NCBI GenBank assembly: GCA_030695025.1
Contig: JAUYTX010000024.1
Coordinates: 46,342 to 110,341 of the forward strand
Direction of reading: 5' to 3'
Length of the DNA stretch: 64,000 bases
From: Bacteroidales bacterium
GTDB lineage: Bacteria > Bacteroidota > Bacteroidia > Bacteroidales > UBA932
The position numbers and the translations under genes are program-made. The first letter of the stretch is position 1. Each line of letters opens with the position of its first letter. The notes below the pieces were generated by a model. The model was not told the DNA's origin and ran no database searches. It saw only the letters and a list, made by a program, of their open reading frames with translations. Positions 24,676-34,535 of this stretch are shown here, in pieces.

Positions 24676-26226
24676 CTATTTTTTTACACACCTTACAGAA
24701 TTACCCATTCCTTTATACATTCCTGTGTTCCCATACGAAACTGGCGATATTCTAAGCGCTCTGGCCATAACCGAGACTGTATCAACAGTCCAGTAATATC
24801 CATGAGCATTAATATTTCTGGACTCTCCGCTAAATCTTATATATCCCGCTGCCGGGAGAAAAATGCTTTGAGAGGTATTGGAGAGATCACTGCAGGCCAT
24901 CCACCTTCCGGGCAAGCCATCAACACCTCCGGCTCCTGCTAAAACCCCAATACTACTCATAGAACTCAATGCCTCAAACTCCTCATAAGTTGGAATTCGC
25001 CACCCTTCAGGACATGGGTTGTACATCTCTGACATATCCCATTTTACATATGAGCTATCACACCAGTTGTAAGGATCAATGAAGTTTGTCAAGAACACAT
25101 TGCTGTACTCTGTGCTGTTGCCCTCTGCAAGGCTCAAAACACAATTTTCTTGATTAGTTGTCCCGTATGAATGACCGAATCTTCTATGCCATTGGTAATA
25201 GAGCCCGTATCTGTTATTTTCGTCATAACCAACGTTCAACGGAGCCCAGGTAACACCAGCTATGGTTACTGGCTGCAGATCTGAACCATGAATTATAGGA
25301 GGCTCTGTATTATCTATATCAACTAAAATGGAATATTTTTTCCCCCTTTGGAAAGTTACATCAGACTTAATAATCTCCTTCACTACACCATCTATCTCCA
25401 AGACTAAAGTCATTGAGCTAGGGGTATTCCATGGAAGAATAACCATATATGCCCTTGGAGTAGTACTGTAATCGTTTGTTGGGGTAATTGGTGTCTCTAA
25501 TGACAACACAACCTCACTAGAAACATCTGTAATTTCATTTATTATATAGGAGTTGCCTTGCGATGGCACCTCTTGCGCCAGATTAATTGTACCTGATTCA
25601 AACGCAAGAGGCAAGAGACCTCTAAGTTTTATCTTTGTTATTGACCCTGTACCTGAATTATTCCTAATTTTAAACTCAAGCACTGTGAAAACATGATTAT
25701 ATCTCAAAGAAATTGCAGCATCACTTCCTGATATCCCCGGATATTTAGCTACTGAGGGTTTTGATACCAGAAAATCCAGTTGAGCAATGTGATCTGAATT
25801 ATCTCCTTCACTCTGAATTTGAATTCCGGGCAGTGACACTGGCACATACTCAAAGTCAAGATTACCCTCTTTGAAAGGATAGTATGAGTAGAAAACATGT
25901 TCTCCCACCCCCCAGTATACCGATCCCTGAAAAACAGACCTCTCTCCGCTTGTCAGAGCAGTCAGAGGCAGATTTATCACCCCGGGGCTTCCATCCGACT
26001 CGATACTAGCATGAGGAGAGAAGAGACCCACCGTATCTTTGTTTGCAACCCATTCGGTCTGAAGTCCATTAAGGGTTGTTTTGGTGTCAGGTTGAGCATC
26101 TTCACAAACGAACATTACCGTTCCGTCGTCAACAAGAACCGGCACGGGCTCGTCTTTTATACACGACGAAAGGATTGTAACAAAAGCCACAATAATTGTT
26201 ATTAATATTCTTCTTATGAGCCACAT
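24676..26226 (-). CDS. Fimbrillin-family lipoprotein with one FISUMP domain
   Basis: 516 residues. I use the ATG at 26226 (lipobox TILSSC, Cys22); longer readings overlap the upstream gene. The residues after the Cys, IKDEP, resemble a Bacteroidota surface-export signal. Residues about 30-320 form a fimbrillin-like (Mfa1/FimA class) domain (TKTTLNGLQTEWVANKDTVGLF, FYSYYPF, VSLRYNHVFTVLEF). Residues about 345-516 form a FISUMP domain: WAPLNVGY, YNPCPEGWRIPTYEEF, IFLPAAGYIRF, GNSVRCVKK. Probably a minor or tip subunit. The N-terminal half closely resembles the gene upstream. Confidence 0.82.
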   Translation of the reverse strand: MWLIRRILITIIVAFVTILSSCIKDEPVPVLVDDGTVMFVCEDAQPDTKTTLNGLQTEWVANKDTVGLFSPHASIESDGSPGVINLPLTALTSGERSVFQGSVYWGVGEHVFYSYYPFKEGNLDFEYVPVSLPGIQIQSEGDNSDHIAQLDFLVSKPSVAKYPGISGSDAAISLRYNHVFTVLEFKIRNNSGTGSITKIKLRGLLPLAFESGTINLAQEVPSQGNSYIINEITDVSSEVVLSLETPITPTNDYSTTPRAYMVILPWNTPSSMTLVLEIDGVVKEIIKSDVTFQRGKKYSILVDIDNTEPPIIHGSDLQPVTIAGVTWAPLNVGYDENNRYGLYYQWHRRFGHSYGTTNQENCVLSLAEGNSTEYSNVFLTNFIDPYNWCDSSYVKWDMSEMYNPCPEGWRIPTYEEFEALSSMSSIGVLAGAGGVDGLPGRWMACSDLSNTSQSIFLPAAGYIRFSGESRNINAHGYYWTVDTVSVMARALRISPVSYGNTGMYKGMGNSVRCVKK

Positions 26227-26239
26227 ATTATCCGCAATA

Positions 26240-28807
26240 TTATTTAACACAACGTATAGAATTGCCCACTGCTCTATAACGGCCTCCCTCAGTGTAAGGG
26301 GAAATTGTCTCTGTAAAAAATAAGGCATCAGCAAAGTTTCCATCGCCACTTGGAGTCGCAGTCCAATAAGTACCCCAAGTAGTTCTCAACCCTCCAATAT
26401 CTCCATTATAGCTTCTCATCCCTGCTGCAGGTAAAAACACACTCCCAACTTTGTCAGTGGCATGATTTCCACCAAACCACCTTCCGGGTTTACCGTTTAC
26501 CCCGGATGACACCCATGTACTTCCAGATGAAATTAAGATATCAAACTCCTCCTTAGTTGGGACTCGCCAACCTAATGGACACGGATTATATTCGTGACTC
26601 CAATTAGAAGCACGAGCTGTAAAACAATCAAAAGGGGAAACTGTCGGGACATAAAATTTGTTTGAATTTCCTATATTATTAGCTGTAGATATGTTTGTTG
26701 GTGCTGCATTTGAAGAAGCTGGTGATTCGCTATTGTCATATGTTTGTCCGTACATCCGGCTCCACTGATACATTAGTCCGTAAAGATTACTCGTTGAATA
26801 ACCAGCATTTACAGGAGCCCATATAATTCCTCCAACATTGACTTCGTTCGATCCTTCCCAATTAGGAATTGTAGCCAATCGGTATTGGTCTCCATAAAAA
26901 ATCTGAGATAGCGAATTTACAACATATGATCTAACAATGTAGGTAGACGAGGCGGTGAGACCGGTCATTTCCACAACATACTCATTTGGCCCCCCTGACA
27001 ATGCAATCCTCTTGTTTCCTGTTGGATCAACAGTTGTGCCTGTATTGTAAACAATTCCTCTTTCAATTATCGGGTACCCTCCTGCATTTTCTATGACAAC
27101 TCCAGTTTTCGCACTGTTATATTTTACCTCAAAAGGCTTAATTGTTGAAATTATCGGTTTATCTTGGGCAACAACATCTTTAACACACCTTACTGCATAA
27201 CCAAACGCCTTGCCAGTATAGGAAAAAACTGGATTTGAAGTTGATGTCGTAAATTGCATATAATCTGCACTTTTTGGACCCGCGGCAGGCGTTGTTGAAG
27301 TCCAATAAATTGCATGAGATGTAAAATTTGTCCTACTACCTGTTGAGCTAGCTGTAAAATAGCCGATAATTGGAAAAAAAACAGCTGTTGTAGGTCTTAA
27401 CTCGGGATTGTCATGATTAGGGCCTATCCACTTACCCAATAAATCGTCAACTCCTCCATTTGTTGTACCAATATTGGTAAACCCATAAGATAGCAGTGTA
27501 GTTAATTCGGTTTTTGTTGGCACTCTCCAACCAATTGGACAAGGATTAAATTTTTGTGAGCTATTCCATTCAAGTTGACGGACCGGATTCCAGTCATAGG
27601 GATCTGTGCCAGCCTTTAGAAAGACATCTTTATATTTATTTTGCGCAGTTTCCTGGTCTAAGTCGTAGTTCCAATATTCACTTGCATTTTTGTTTGACGT
27701 TGGAGCTTCTGCTACTGATAATCCGAAACCGTATTTTCTGCCCCATTGAAATAGTTCTCCTTGCTTAAGATCTTCCCGATATCCTACATTAATCGGAGCC
27801 CAAATTAAATCACCAACAGTCACAGGTTCAAGCTCAGAGCCTTTGACAACTACCTTAGATGCACCATAAACATCGACCTGAATTGTGTATTTTTTCCCTC
27901 TCTCAAAAATGACATTTGACCTTGACACCTCATAATATACACCATTGATTTCAAATCCAATATTTAGCTCCCCTGTATGAACTCCCGGCAACACTACCAT
28001 ATAAACTTTGGGCGCGTTTAAATACTCAACATTACTGGGAGTGAAAGCCGTTTTAAGTTCAACCGTAACAGATTTAGACGTGTTTGTCATGCTTTCAATC
28101 ATATAAGGAGTCCCTGATGCTGGCACACTCTGAGCAAGATTTATGGTTCCGCTGCCAAATGCCAATGGGGCTGTGCCTCTTAAACGGACTTTTTTTATTG
28201 AACCACTTCCTGTGGTTCTTTTTATCTGAAACTCAATGATTGAAAAGAGGTGGTTGTACCTTAAAGAGACTGCGGCAGGTGTGCTGTTAGAACCGGGGTA
28301 CTTTGCTGTATATGGTTGCGCAACAAGAAAATCAAGAAAAGCAAGTGAGTCGGAATTATTTACCTGCAATTGACCCTGATTTGACTTTAGTGATACCGGC
28401 ACAGCTGTGTGGGGCGGTGTTCCTGCGGCATAGGGGTAGTATGAGTAAAAGGTGTGATCGCCAGTGTTCCAGAAAACAGAGCCGCTGAACTGAGATCTTG
28501 CACCGTTGGTTAATGCAGTAAGTGGCTCGTTAACAACGCCTGTGGCACCTCCTGCGGTTTTGGAGGCCTGCTGGCAGAAGAGACCTACCTTGTCGGTATT
28601 TGCCACCCACTCTGTTTGAAGTCCATTAAGAGTTGTTTTGGTGGCTGGTTGATAGTCTTCTCCGACAAATATTACTGTTCCGTCGTCAACAAGTACGGTA
28701 ACCGGTTCATCTTTTATACAAGAAAAGAGCATTGAGCTTAATATAAACGCAAAAATCAAATGAAAAGTTGATCTCAACAATTTCAATATTTTTATTGCTT
28801 TTACCAT
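26240..28807 (-). CDS. Large fimbrillin-family lipoprotein with two FISUMP domains
   Basis: 855 residues, the longest protein of the locus. Lipobox SSMLFSC (Cys30) followed by IKDEP. Order of domains: fimbrillin-like (about 40-330), FISUMP 1 (about 340-540; WAPINVGY, KFNPCPIGWRVPTKTEL, AVRCVKD), an fn3-like segment (about 550-645; GGYPIIERGIVYNTG, GLTASSTYIVRSYVVNS) and FISUMP 2 (about 660-855; WAPVNAGY, YNPCPLGWRVPTKEEF, GNSIRCVK). Such multi-domain subunits are plausible tip adhesins. Its start overlaps the stop of the preceding gene (ATGGTAA). Confidence 0.85.
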   Translation of the reverse strand: MVKAIKILKLLRSTFHLIFAFILSSMLFSCIKDEPVTVLVDDGTVIFVGEDYQPATKTTLNGLQTEWVANTDKVGLFCQQASKTAGGATGVVNEPLTALTNGARSQFSGSVFWNTGDHTFYSYYPYAAGTPPHTAVPVSLKSNQGQLQVNNSDSLAFLDFLVAQPYTAKYPGSNSTPAAVSLRYNHLFSIIEFQIKRTTGSGSIKKVRLRGTAPLAFGSGTINLAQSVPASGTPYMIESMTNTSKSVTVELKTAFTPSNVEYLNAPKVYMVVLPGVHTGELNIGFEINGVYYEVSRSNVIFERGKKYTIQVDVYGASKVVVKGSELEPVTVGDLIWAPINVGYREDLKQGELFQWGRKYGFGLSVAEAPTSNKNASEYWNYDLDQETAQNKYKDVFLKAGTDPYDWNPVRQLEWNSSQKFNPCPIGWRVPTKTELTTLLSYGFTNIGTTNGGVDDLLGKWIGPNHDNPELRPTTAVFFPIIGYFTASSTGSRTNFTSHAIYWTSTTPAAGPKSADYMQFTTSTSNPVFSYTGKAFGYAVRCVKDVVAQDKPIISTIKPFEVKYNSAKTGVVIENAGGYPIIERGIVYNTGTTVDPTGNKRIALSGGPNEYVVEMTGLTASSTYIVRSYVVNSLSQIFYGDQYRLATIPNWEGSNEVNVGGIIWAPVNAGYSTSNLYGLMYQWSRMYGQTYDNSESPASSNAAPTNISTANNIGNSNKFYVPTVSPFDCFTARASNWSHEYNPCPLGWRVPTKEEFDILISSGSTWVSSGVNGKPGRWFGGNHATDKVGSVFLPAAGMRSYNGDIGGLRTTWGTYWTATPSGDGNFADALFFTETISPYTEGGRYRAVGNSIRCVK

Positions 28808-29877
28808 ACAATCACTACTTCCTGAAATATTTCAATATCTGATATTCTTATAACCTCAAGCCTTGCATCTGTAAGGCTTACCCCTTTAAATTTTAAAGTT
28901 ATGTTGTACTGTGTATTAGCGTTAATATTGTAGTTCGATGTTAGATTGTTTCCCAAATAGAGTTTAAACGTGACATTCTCATTCACTCTGCCATCACTGC
29001 TGACTCCCTCTCCCTTTATCTCCATCCAGGTTGATTTCTCCGGAGCATAAGCGGGTTTCTGTTGCTGTGAACCAACTGACGCAATAACTCCTCTAATATT
29101 TTCCGGCATATAGTAGCTCACATTACCAGTATAACCCCCAATTGAGTACGCCTCTCCTGATGCTCCTGTCTTGGAGCCTGTTGTTGCAGGGTAGTTTATA
29201 ACCGTTGCCGGAGTTAATGAATTGTTATTGAATGGGTTGGAGATATATGTCGACGTTGCCGGCACATCTCTCAGTTGAACAGAGGTTACTCTTAAGCGGG
29301 TTCCGTCGGGTACACTGCTCACATCCTCAGAAGTATATGTTAGATTCACCCTTGCACCTATACGGTACAGAAAAACTGAGGAGTTTTTGTTCGGCACAGC
29401 TCCCTCATAGGAACCATACATTCTTAGGTACTTTGTTACACCTCCTGCATACATTCCTGACTCATCTGACAGCGGGAATGTCTTCTGTTTAAATTGCAAA
29501 TATGTAAAGGTGTTGAGCGGCGCATTTGCCTCATTAAATAGTGCAGAGTCAAATGTATTTGCAATAAAGAGCACTCTGTGGTTTACTCCCTGATTTAAGA
29601 CAATTTGCAAATCTGCCAGGCTACCAATAGTTGCTTTATACTCGCGCCTAACAAGCGTTGAAGCATCAGTTGTTCCGTCAAATTGCAATATCCACAAATT
29701 CACAACAGCACTCTCATTCACGGCCACTCCTGCCCTTGTTACCACAGCCCCAAATTCAGCCGGGGCAAGCGAAAAAGTCATTTTCACCTGCTTAAACTCC
29801 CCATTCCCGGGAAGTTCTTTTGTGCAGGCGGACAATAGCAACAGTCCAATAAGTGACATTATTGTGAACTTTCTCAT
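28801..29877 (-). CDS. Fimbrial accessory lipoprotein (FimC/D-like, DUF4906 type)
   Basis: 358 residues with lipobox LLLLSAC (Cys18). The mature protein has features of accessory fimbrial components: VTRAGVAVNESAVVNLWILQFDG (the phrase with NLWI.QFDG is typical), VLFIANTFDSALF, VFLYRIGARVNLTYT and GYTGNVSYYMPENIRG. It lacks a FISUMP domain. In Porphyromonas such proteins form minor subunits near the pilus tip. It is preceded by a 7-nt gap and followed by a 7-nt overlap, so it is clearly part of the operon. Confidence 0.75.
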   Translation of the reverse strand: MRKFTIMSLIGLLLLSACTKELPGNGEFKQVKMTFSLAPAEFGAVVTRAGVAVNESAVVNLWILQFDGTTDASTLVRREYKATIGSLADLQIVLNQGVNHRVLFIANTFDSALFNEANAPLNTFTYLQFKQKTFPLSDESGMYAGGVTKYLRMYGSYEGAVPNKNSSVFLYRIGARVNLTYTSEDVSSVPDGTRLRVTSVQLRDVPATSTYISNPFNNNSLTPATVINYPATTGSKTGASGEAYSIGGYTGNVSYYMPENIRGVIASVGSQQQKPAYAPEKSTWMEIKGEGVSSDGRVNENVTFKLYLGNNLTSNYNINANTQYNITLKFKGVSLTDARLEVIRISDIEIFQEVVIVW

Positions 29878-29884
29878 CTTTATG

Positions 29885-31537
29885 TTATAAGGATTTTACG
29901 CATCTGACAGACAATCCGGCAGCTCTGTTAATAGTGCTTGTCTCGTTTATAGACTCTGTAAAGCGGAGTCTATAAATGTCATTCCCAGAAACTTCAGATG
30001 TTGAATATTGGCCATTCTGACTTGATAATCTATAACTTGAATTTCCTTGATTAGAAATAATTCCTGCAGCAGGAAGAAAAACACTGCCTACGCGGTCAGT
30101 ATTATGATTCCCTCCATACCAACGCCCTACGACATTATTCATCCCACCTTCTCCAGCATTTACCCATGTACTACCACCTGACCTTAAAGAACTAAATTCA
30201 GAAAGGGTAGGTATTCTCCAGCCTTGAGGACAGGGATTATATTGTTCTGACATATTCCAGGAAGATTCATAAGTGGTGCACCAATTAAACGGAGATGTTT
30301 CATTTTTATAAAATTTTGTGCTGTTTGCAACATCATTTCCAAGTGCTAAAAGTACAGGTCCATTTACAACATTTAATGTCCCAAACATCTGACCATATTT
30401 TCTATGCCATTGAAACATAAGTCCATATGGATTGTTTGCAGGATCATAACCAACATTCACAGGCGCCCAAAGGAGGCTGCCAATTTGGACCGGCTGCATT
30501 CCGTACCAGAGATCTTCATAGCCGCTGCTTACCTCGTACGAGACTAGGTTCCATTCGGCCACTCCGGTAATGTTGAGTGATTTAGGGCTAAGTTTAACTG
30601 TAAGGATGTAGGCATTTCCAGAAGTAAGGTTAAGCTCTCCGGTTCCGGGGAATTTTGCGGTAAAGATACTTCCGTCAATTTCAAAACTAAATTCAATATC
30701 GTCGCGGTTTGCAACTGAGGCCGGAACAAGTAGCATGTGGAAATTTCTTTGGGAGAAAAGTGTAGCAGGGATGATTCCGGGATCACTGCTTAGTGTTATG
30801 TTTGAGTTAATGTTCGTTATTGTTAAACTTGAAGCCACTGAACCTCCGACAATTTCACCGTTAGAGAGCTTCATTCTAAGATCATTAATTCCCTCTTTAT
30901 TTACCCTGAAAAGATTACTTCCCGAAGTGCTCTTTATCTCCATTCTGGTTATATTTCCGGTTTGTTCATACCCTGATTTATAAAAGACAAAGGCAATCAT
31001 CGAGAGTGAGTGGTTCATCTTAAGCTGAACCGATGCATTGTTTGAATTAATTGCTGAGCCTCCGGGTGGAGGTGTTTTATCCTGCGCACACCAGAGGTAA
31101 TCGGGGATGGAGTCTTTTTTGTGCTCTTTTGGTATGTTCACCATGAGTACTGATGTTTCGCCTGTACCGACAAAGCTAGCAGGGTTTGATGTAAAGGGGT
31201 AGTAGGCATAAATTTTGGCATTTTCACCATTTACTGTAACCTCTCTTGACAAACCTGCTCCGTTATCAAAAACCCATGATCCGGCAGGCTTAAATAGCCT
31301 CATGTTCGCATACACTCCGTTACCGTCATACAACTGAGTTCCCGTCTGGTTTGTTATTTGGATTCCAATCTCTTTTGAGGAGATATTAGAATCATCAACA
31401 AGCGTTTTAGTTATCTCACCTATTGCCGGAGATATTTGCAATGCTACCCCCTCCTTAACCAAACTCTTCTCTTTTGAGCAGGAGTTAAGTATAAGGAGTG
31501 CAGCAATTGCAAATATGTTAAGGCAATATCTCACCAT
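29885..31537 (-). CDS. Fimbrillin-family lipoprotein with one FISUMP domain
   Basis: 550 residues. Lipobox LLILNSC (Cys20) followed by SKEKS. A fimbrillin-like region (about 25-330) has ITKTLVDDSNISSKEIGIQI, KIYAYYPFTS, SVQLKMNHSLSMIAFVFYKSGYEQTG and NITGVAEW. A FISUMP domain follows (about 355-550): LLWAPVNVGY, YNPCPQGWRIPTLSEF, VVGRWYGGNHNTDRVGSV, GLSVRCVKSL. Compared with the neighbours at 31572 and 32590, it is the same fimbrillin type with an added C-terminal FISUMP domain, suggesting a terminal adhesive subunit. Confidence 0.83.
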   Translation of the reverse strand: MVRYCLNIFAIAALLILNSCSKEKSLVKEGVALQISPAIGEITKTLVDDSNISSKEIGIQITNQTGTQLYDGNGVYANMRLFKPAGSWVFDNGAGLSREVTVNGENAKIYAYYPFTSNPASFVGTGETSVLMVNIPKEHKKDSIPDYLWCAQDKTPPPGGSAINSNNASVQLKMNHSLSMIAFVFYKSGYEQTGNITRMEIKSTSGSNLFRVNKEGINDLRMKLSNGEIVGGSVASSLTITNINSNITLSSDPGIIPATLFSQRNFHMLLVPASVANRDDIEFSFEIDGSIFTAKFPGTGELNLTSGNAYILTVKLSPKSLNITGVAEWNLVSYEVSSGYEDLWYGMQPVQIGSLLWAPVNVGYDPANNPYGLMFQWHRKYGQMFGTLNVVNGPVLLALGNDVANSTKFYKNETSPFNWCTTYESSWNMSEQYNPCPQGWRIPTLSEFSSLRSGGSTWVNAGEGGMNNVVGRWYGGNHNTDRVGSVFLPAAGIISNQGNSSYRLSSQNGQYSTSEVSGNDIYRLRFTESINETSTINRAAGLSVRCVKSL

Positions 31538-31571
31538 TCGGCTCGTTTGTTTGCGGTTAGCTATTCTATCT

Positions 31572-32576
31572 TTAGTAAATTACTACTTCCCCCTCATGGC
31601 TTGATGACCAAGGAGTTACTGTAACGCTTATTATGTTCATCTGAGTGCCTGAAAGCTTAACGGTGTATATGTACTGCTGTCCTGCAACCCAGGTGATTGC
31701 TCCGCCTCCGGTAAGAGATACGTTGTACTCTTTATTGTCTATGTTAAAGGTGAACTGAACATTGTTCTTATTGGCTACCGAGGTCGGTACAATAAGCAGG
31801 TATGCATTTACTTTCGATTTTAATTCTGCTATATCTGCAGAGGGTTGAGTTGTAAGAATTGAACCTGCGATTGATGTAGCTGATATCTCGGTAGTGGTCT
31901 CCCCTCCTGTTATATTACCATCTGCAACATTCATGTAGAGGTCGTTTGCAGCATTCTTCATCTTTCTAAGAGCAGGGGTAGCGGTGATGTCCTTAACCTT
32001 AACAGAGTTTATTGCTCCGGTTCCGTTGTAGTTCTCCCCGTAAATTACAAAAGCTATCTGAGAGAGGGCGTGCTTCATGGTGAGTGAAACATTGGGATTG
32101 GTACTGTTTATATCAATCGCACCGCCTGCAACTGTCTTGTCCTGATAGCACCAAAGAAAATCAACCTGATTTGCCATTTGCTGTGTGGCAGGGATGTCGA
32201 GTCTTCTTTTAAGTGTGTTGTAAGAATCGGTTTCGACGGTTGTGGGATCTGCCGGTGTTGGTGCATAGGCATAAATCTTTGCATTTTCTGCAGACAGGTA
32301 TAACATATTAGATAGAGCCCAATTGACGCCTCCGTGCGCGAGGGTGTATTTAGAGCCTTCAACGGCATAGCTCTCAGTACCGTTTGACTTTGCCACCTGA
32401 ACCCTAATAGTTTCACTGGTGATATTATCATCGGTGATTGTTGCCTTAGTCGCTGCAGCTCCAAAATTTGCAGTCAGTGAAATTGGAGCAATTCTCTCGG
32501 TAGATAAAAATCTGTTCTTTGTGCAAGCCGAAAGCAGCAAAAGACCAAGAATTGAGATTGTGATTATTCTTTTCAT
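31572..32576 (-). CDS. Fimbrillin-family lipoprotein
   Basis: 334 residues, lipobox LLLLSAC (Cys18). Fimbrillin (Mfa-like) features: ATKATITDDNITSETIRVQV, KIYAYAPTPADP, NPNVSLTMKHALSQIAFVIYGENYNGTGAI and an end of the form KLSGTQMNIISVTVTPWSSS. No FISUMP domain, so it is a candidate stalk subunit. The next gene upstream (32590) is a paralogue with the same order of motifs. The 13-nt gap on one side and 34-nt gap on the other keep it inside the operon. Confidence 0.82.
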   Translation of the reverse strand: MKRIITISILGLLLLSACTKNRFLSTERIAPISLTANFGAAATKATITDDNITSETIRVQVAKSNGTESYAVEGSKYTLAHGGVNWALSNMLYLSAENAKIYAYAPTPADPTTVETDSYNTLKRRLDIPATQQMANQVDFLWCYQDKTVAGGAIDINSTNPNVSLTMKHALSQIAFVIYGENYNGTGAINSVKVKDITATPALRKMKNAANDLYMNVADGNITGGETTTEISATSIAGSILTTQPSADIAELKSKVNAYLLIVPTSVANKNNVQFTFNIDNKEYNVSLTGGGAITWVAGQQYIYTVKLSGTQMNIISVTVTPWSSSHEGEVVIY

Positions 32577-32589
32577 AACTTTATTATTA

Positions 32590-33585
32590 TTATTGTATTA
32601 CCATATCTTCTGCCTCTATTGGCAACCAGTCTGTTATTGTTACAGAAGAGACTGTTAGCGATGTTCCGGCAAGTTTTACTTTATAGATGTATTGTTTACC
32701 TTTTTCGAATTTAATTGGTGCTCCATTGTTTATACGGTAGGTATTTCCGTCAATCACAAAAGAGAATTTAAGCTCTCCGGGCAGAATGTCTCCGGTTGGG
32801 ACAACAACTGCATTAACACCGTGTGTGTTTACCTGTGTTTTTAAGGTGTTTATATCTGTTGCCGGAAAGATAGGGTCGGAAGAGCTGTTCTGAAGAATTT
32901 TTGCCTCAGCAAGTGTGATAGTTACTTTTCCTTTGGCACCTCCTGTAATTGCACCATCTACAATGCTCATCGAGAGGTCATTATCCTCATCTTTGTTGAC
33001 AATAATGTGTGATGAAAGGTCATTGTCCTCAATTGAGAATCCGGTAAGTTCACCAGCTCCGTTGTAGTTCTCTTTAAAAACCAAAACTGAAATCTGGGAC
33101 AGTGCGTGGTTCATCGTAAGGTTGATTGTACTTCTTGTATTTGAAACGGCTGTCTCTTCGGTAACAACAGGGGTGGCATACATGTAATCGGCTGTGTTAC
33201 CCGCAGGGTCAACAGAGATTGGTATTGAGAAAAATATCTGCTTGTTGTCACCCAGAGTAGTGAAGGGGTAGTAGGCATATACTTTTGCCTTTTGAGAACT
33301 TAGGATATAGCTTGATGCTGATGTCCACTCTTCTCCTCCTACAAAGGTGTATTCGTTGTTAGTAATTCCTGATTGTGAATAGATGGTGTTATCTTCCAGT
33401 TTAAGAAGCTGGATTCCCATTTTTGAACCAACTGGGAACTGATCTCCCTGTATGGCAGATTTTGTTTGGAGAGCTGCCGGTGTTTTAACCCTTAACAGGG
33501 CGATTTCTTGCATATGCAGGTTTGTCTTGCTGCATGAGAAGACTACAACTATTACTGCAAAAAGAGCAATTAATGTTTTTTTCAT
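32590..33585 (-). CDS. Fimbrillin-family lipoprotein
   Basis: 331 residues, lipobox VVVFSC (Cys18). Same pattern as the 31572-32576 protein: LQTKSAIQGDQFPVGSKMGIQLL, KVYAYYPFTTLG, STINLTMNHALSQISVLVFKENYNGAGELTG, and the end KLAGTSLTVSSVTITDWLP. It has no FISUMP domain. The pair may be tandem copies of a stalk subunit, of a type that in relatives is activated by proteolytic removal of the first strand; the arginine-specific protease needed for this is not in the window. Confidence 0.82.
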   Translation of the reverse strand: MKKTLIALFAVIVVVFSCSKTNLHMQEIALLRVKTPAALQTKSAIQGDQFPVGSKMGIQLLKLEDNTIYSQSGITNNEYTFVGGEEWTSASSYILSSQKAKVYAYYPFTTLGDNKQIFFSIPISVDPAGNTADYMYATPVVTEETAVSNTRSTINLTMNHALSQISVLVFKENYNGAGELTGFSIEDNDLSSHIIVNKDEDNDLSMSIVDGAITGGAKGKVTITLAEAKILQNSSSDPIFPATDINTLKTQVNTHGVNAVVVPTGDILPGELKFSFVIDGNTYRINNGAPIKFEKGKQYIYKVKLAGTSLTVSSVTITDWLPIEAEDMVIQ

Positions 33586-33592
33586 GGTATTA

Positions 33593-34525
33593 TTATTTTG
33601 TTTCTATTTCAAGGTCCTCTACAACTTTGTACTCCCAACTTACAATGTGGCTGTTGACAGACATGTCAGCGGTCATAACATTAATTGTAATTTCGTAGGA
33701 GTAACCAGGCCTGAAGTTGTAGTTAAATTTCTCTCGTATTATTACGGGTGGCAGATTCAATGGAAACGTTGCAGGAATTTCAATTTCAAGGTTATACTCT
33801 GCCTCTCCGGTTTTTGGGGCAAAGCAAACAGGATTATTCTCTTCCGTAATTATTACAGAGGGGTCAATAGGTCCTCTGGTAAGTTTTCCGGTGTATACAT
33901 TTAAATAGAATTTTTTACAGAAGCCACTGATAATAAAATTCTTCTTGCTGAAATCATGCAGCTCTTTTAAAGACGGATCCCGGCTGTCTTCAAACAGGAA
34001 CTTTACCTTTGAGGTGAGGTGCTCATAATCGAGTTGAATTTTATTGATCACACTTCCCTGCGTTCTGTTGGAATATTTTGCTGTTGCCCAAATAACGTCA
34101 GTCTCATGTTCAAATGCTATTGACTCTCCATTTATCTTATTGTCTCCAATAAATGGGGCATATGAATAGACATTATACTCCTTTTGTTTGTCAAAATACA
34201 ATTTATCTCCATCTAAAATACCCCCGGAGTTTCTGAAAAACATATTCCGGACAACGGGGATGCCCCAAATTTCCTTAACAGTAGCCGTGCCTGCCTCATG
34301 GACAAATATTCCGGTTGAAAACTCATTTCCATAGCTATTTACATTATCAGGAACTCCTGAGTCAACAACTTTACGAACAACGAATTCTACTTTTGAGATA
34401 TTAAAAGCATCTTCAAGAGCTTTGGTACAGCCTGATGACAGAAGCCCGACAGATAAAAGCACCGCCAACAAAAGCACCTCTGTTCTAACTCTTGCAAATA
34501 CCGTTATTGAAACTCTCTTTTTCAT
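33593..34525 (-). CDS. Fimbrillin-family lipoprotein, divergent
   Basis: 310 residues with a long signal region and lipobox SVGLLSSGC (about Cys33). The mature sequence shows reduced fimbrillin features: EYNVYSYAPFIGDN, INKIQLDYEHLTSKVKFLFED, and a closing NFRPGYSYEITINVMTADMSVNSHIVSWEYK. The strand order matches the Mfa-like family, but identity with the two genes that follow is low. It is probably a base-side or minor subunit. It has short gaps to its neighbours (7 and 10 nt). Confidence 0.7.
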   Translation of the reverse strand: MKKRVSITVFARVRTEVLLLAVLLSVGLLSSGCTKALEDAFNISKVEFVVRKVVDSGVPDNVNSYGNEFSTGIFVHEAGTATVKEIWGIPVVRNMFFRNSGGILDGDKLYFDKQKEYNVYSYAPFIGDNKINGESIAFEHETDVIWATAKYSNRTQGSVINKIQLDYEHLTSKVKFLFEDSRDPSLKELHDFSKKNFIISGFCKKFYLNVYTGKLTRGPIDPSVIITEENNPVCFAPKTGEAEYNLEIEIPATFPLNLPPVIIREKFNYNFRPGYSYEITINVMTADMSVNSHIVSWEYKVVEDLEIETK

Positions 34526-34535
34526 CTTTATAGCT

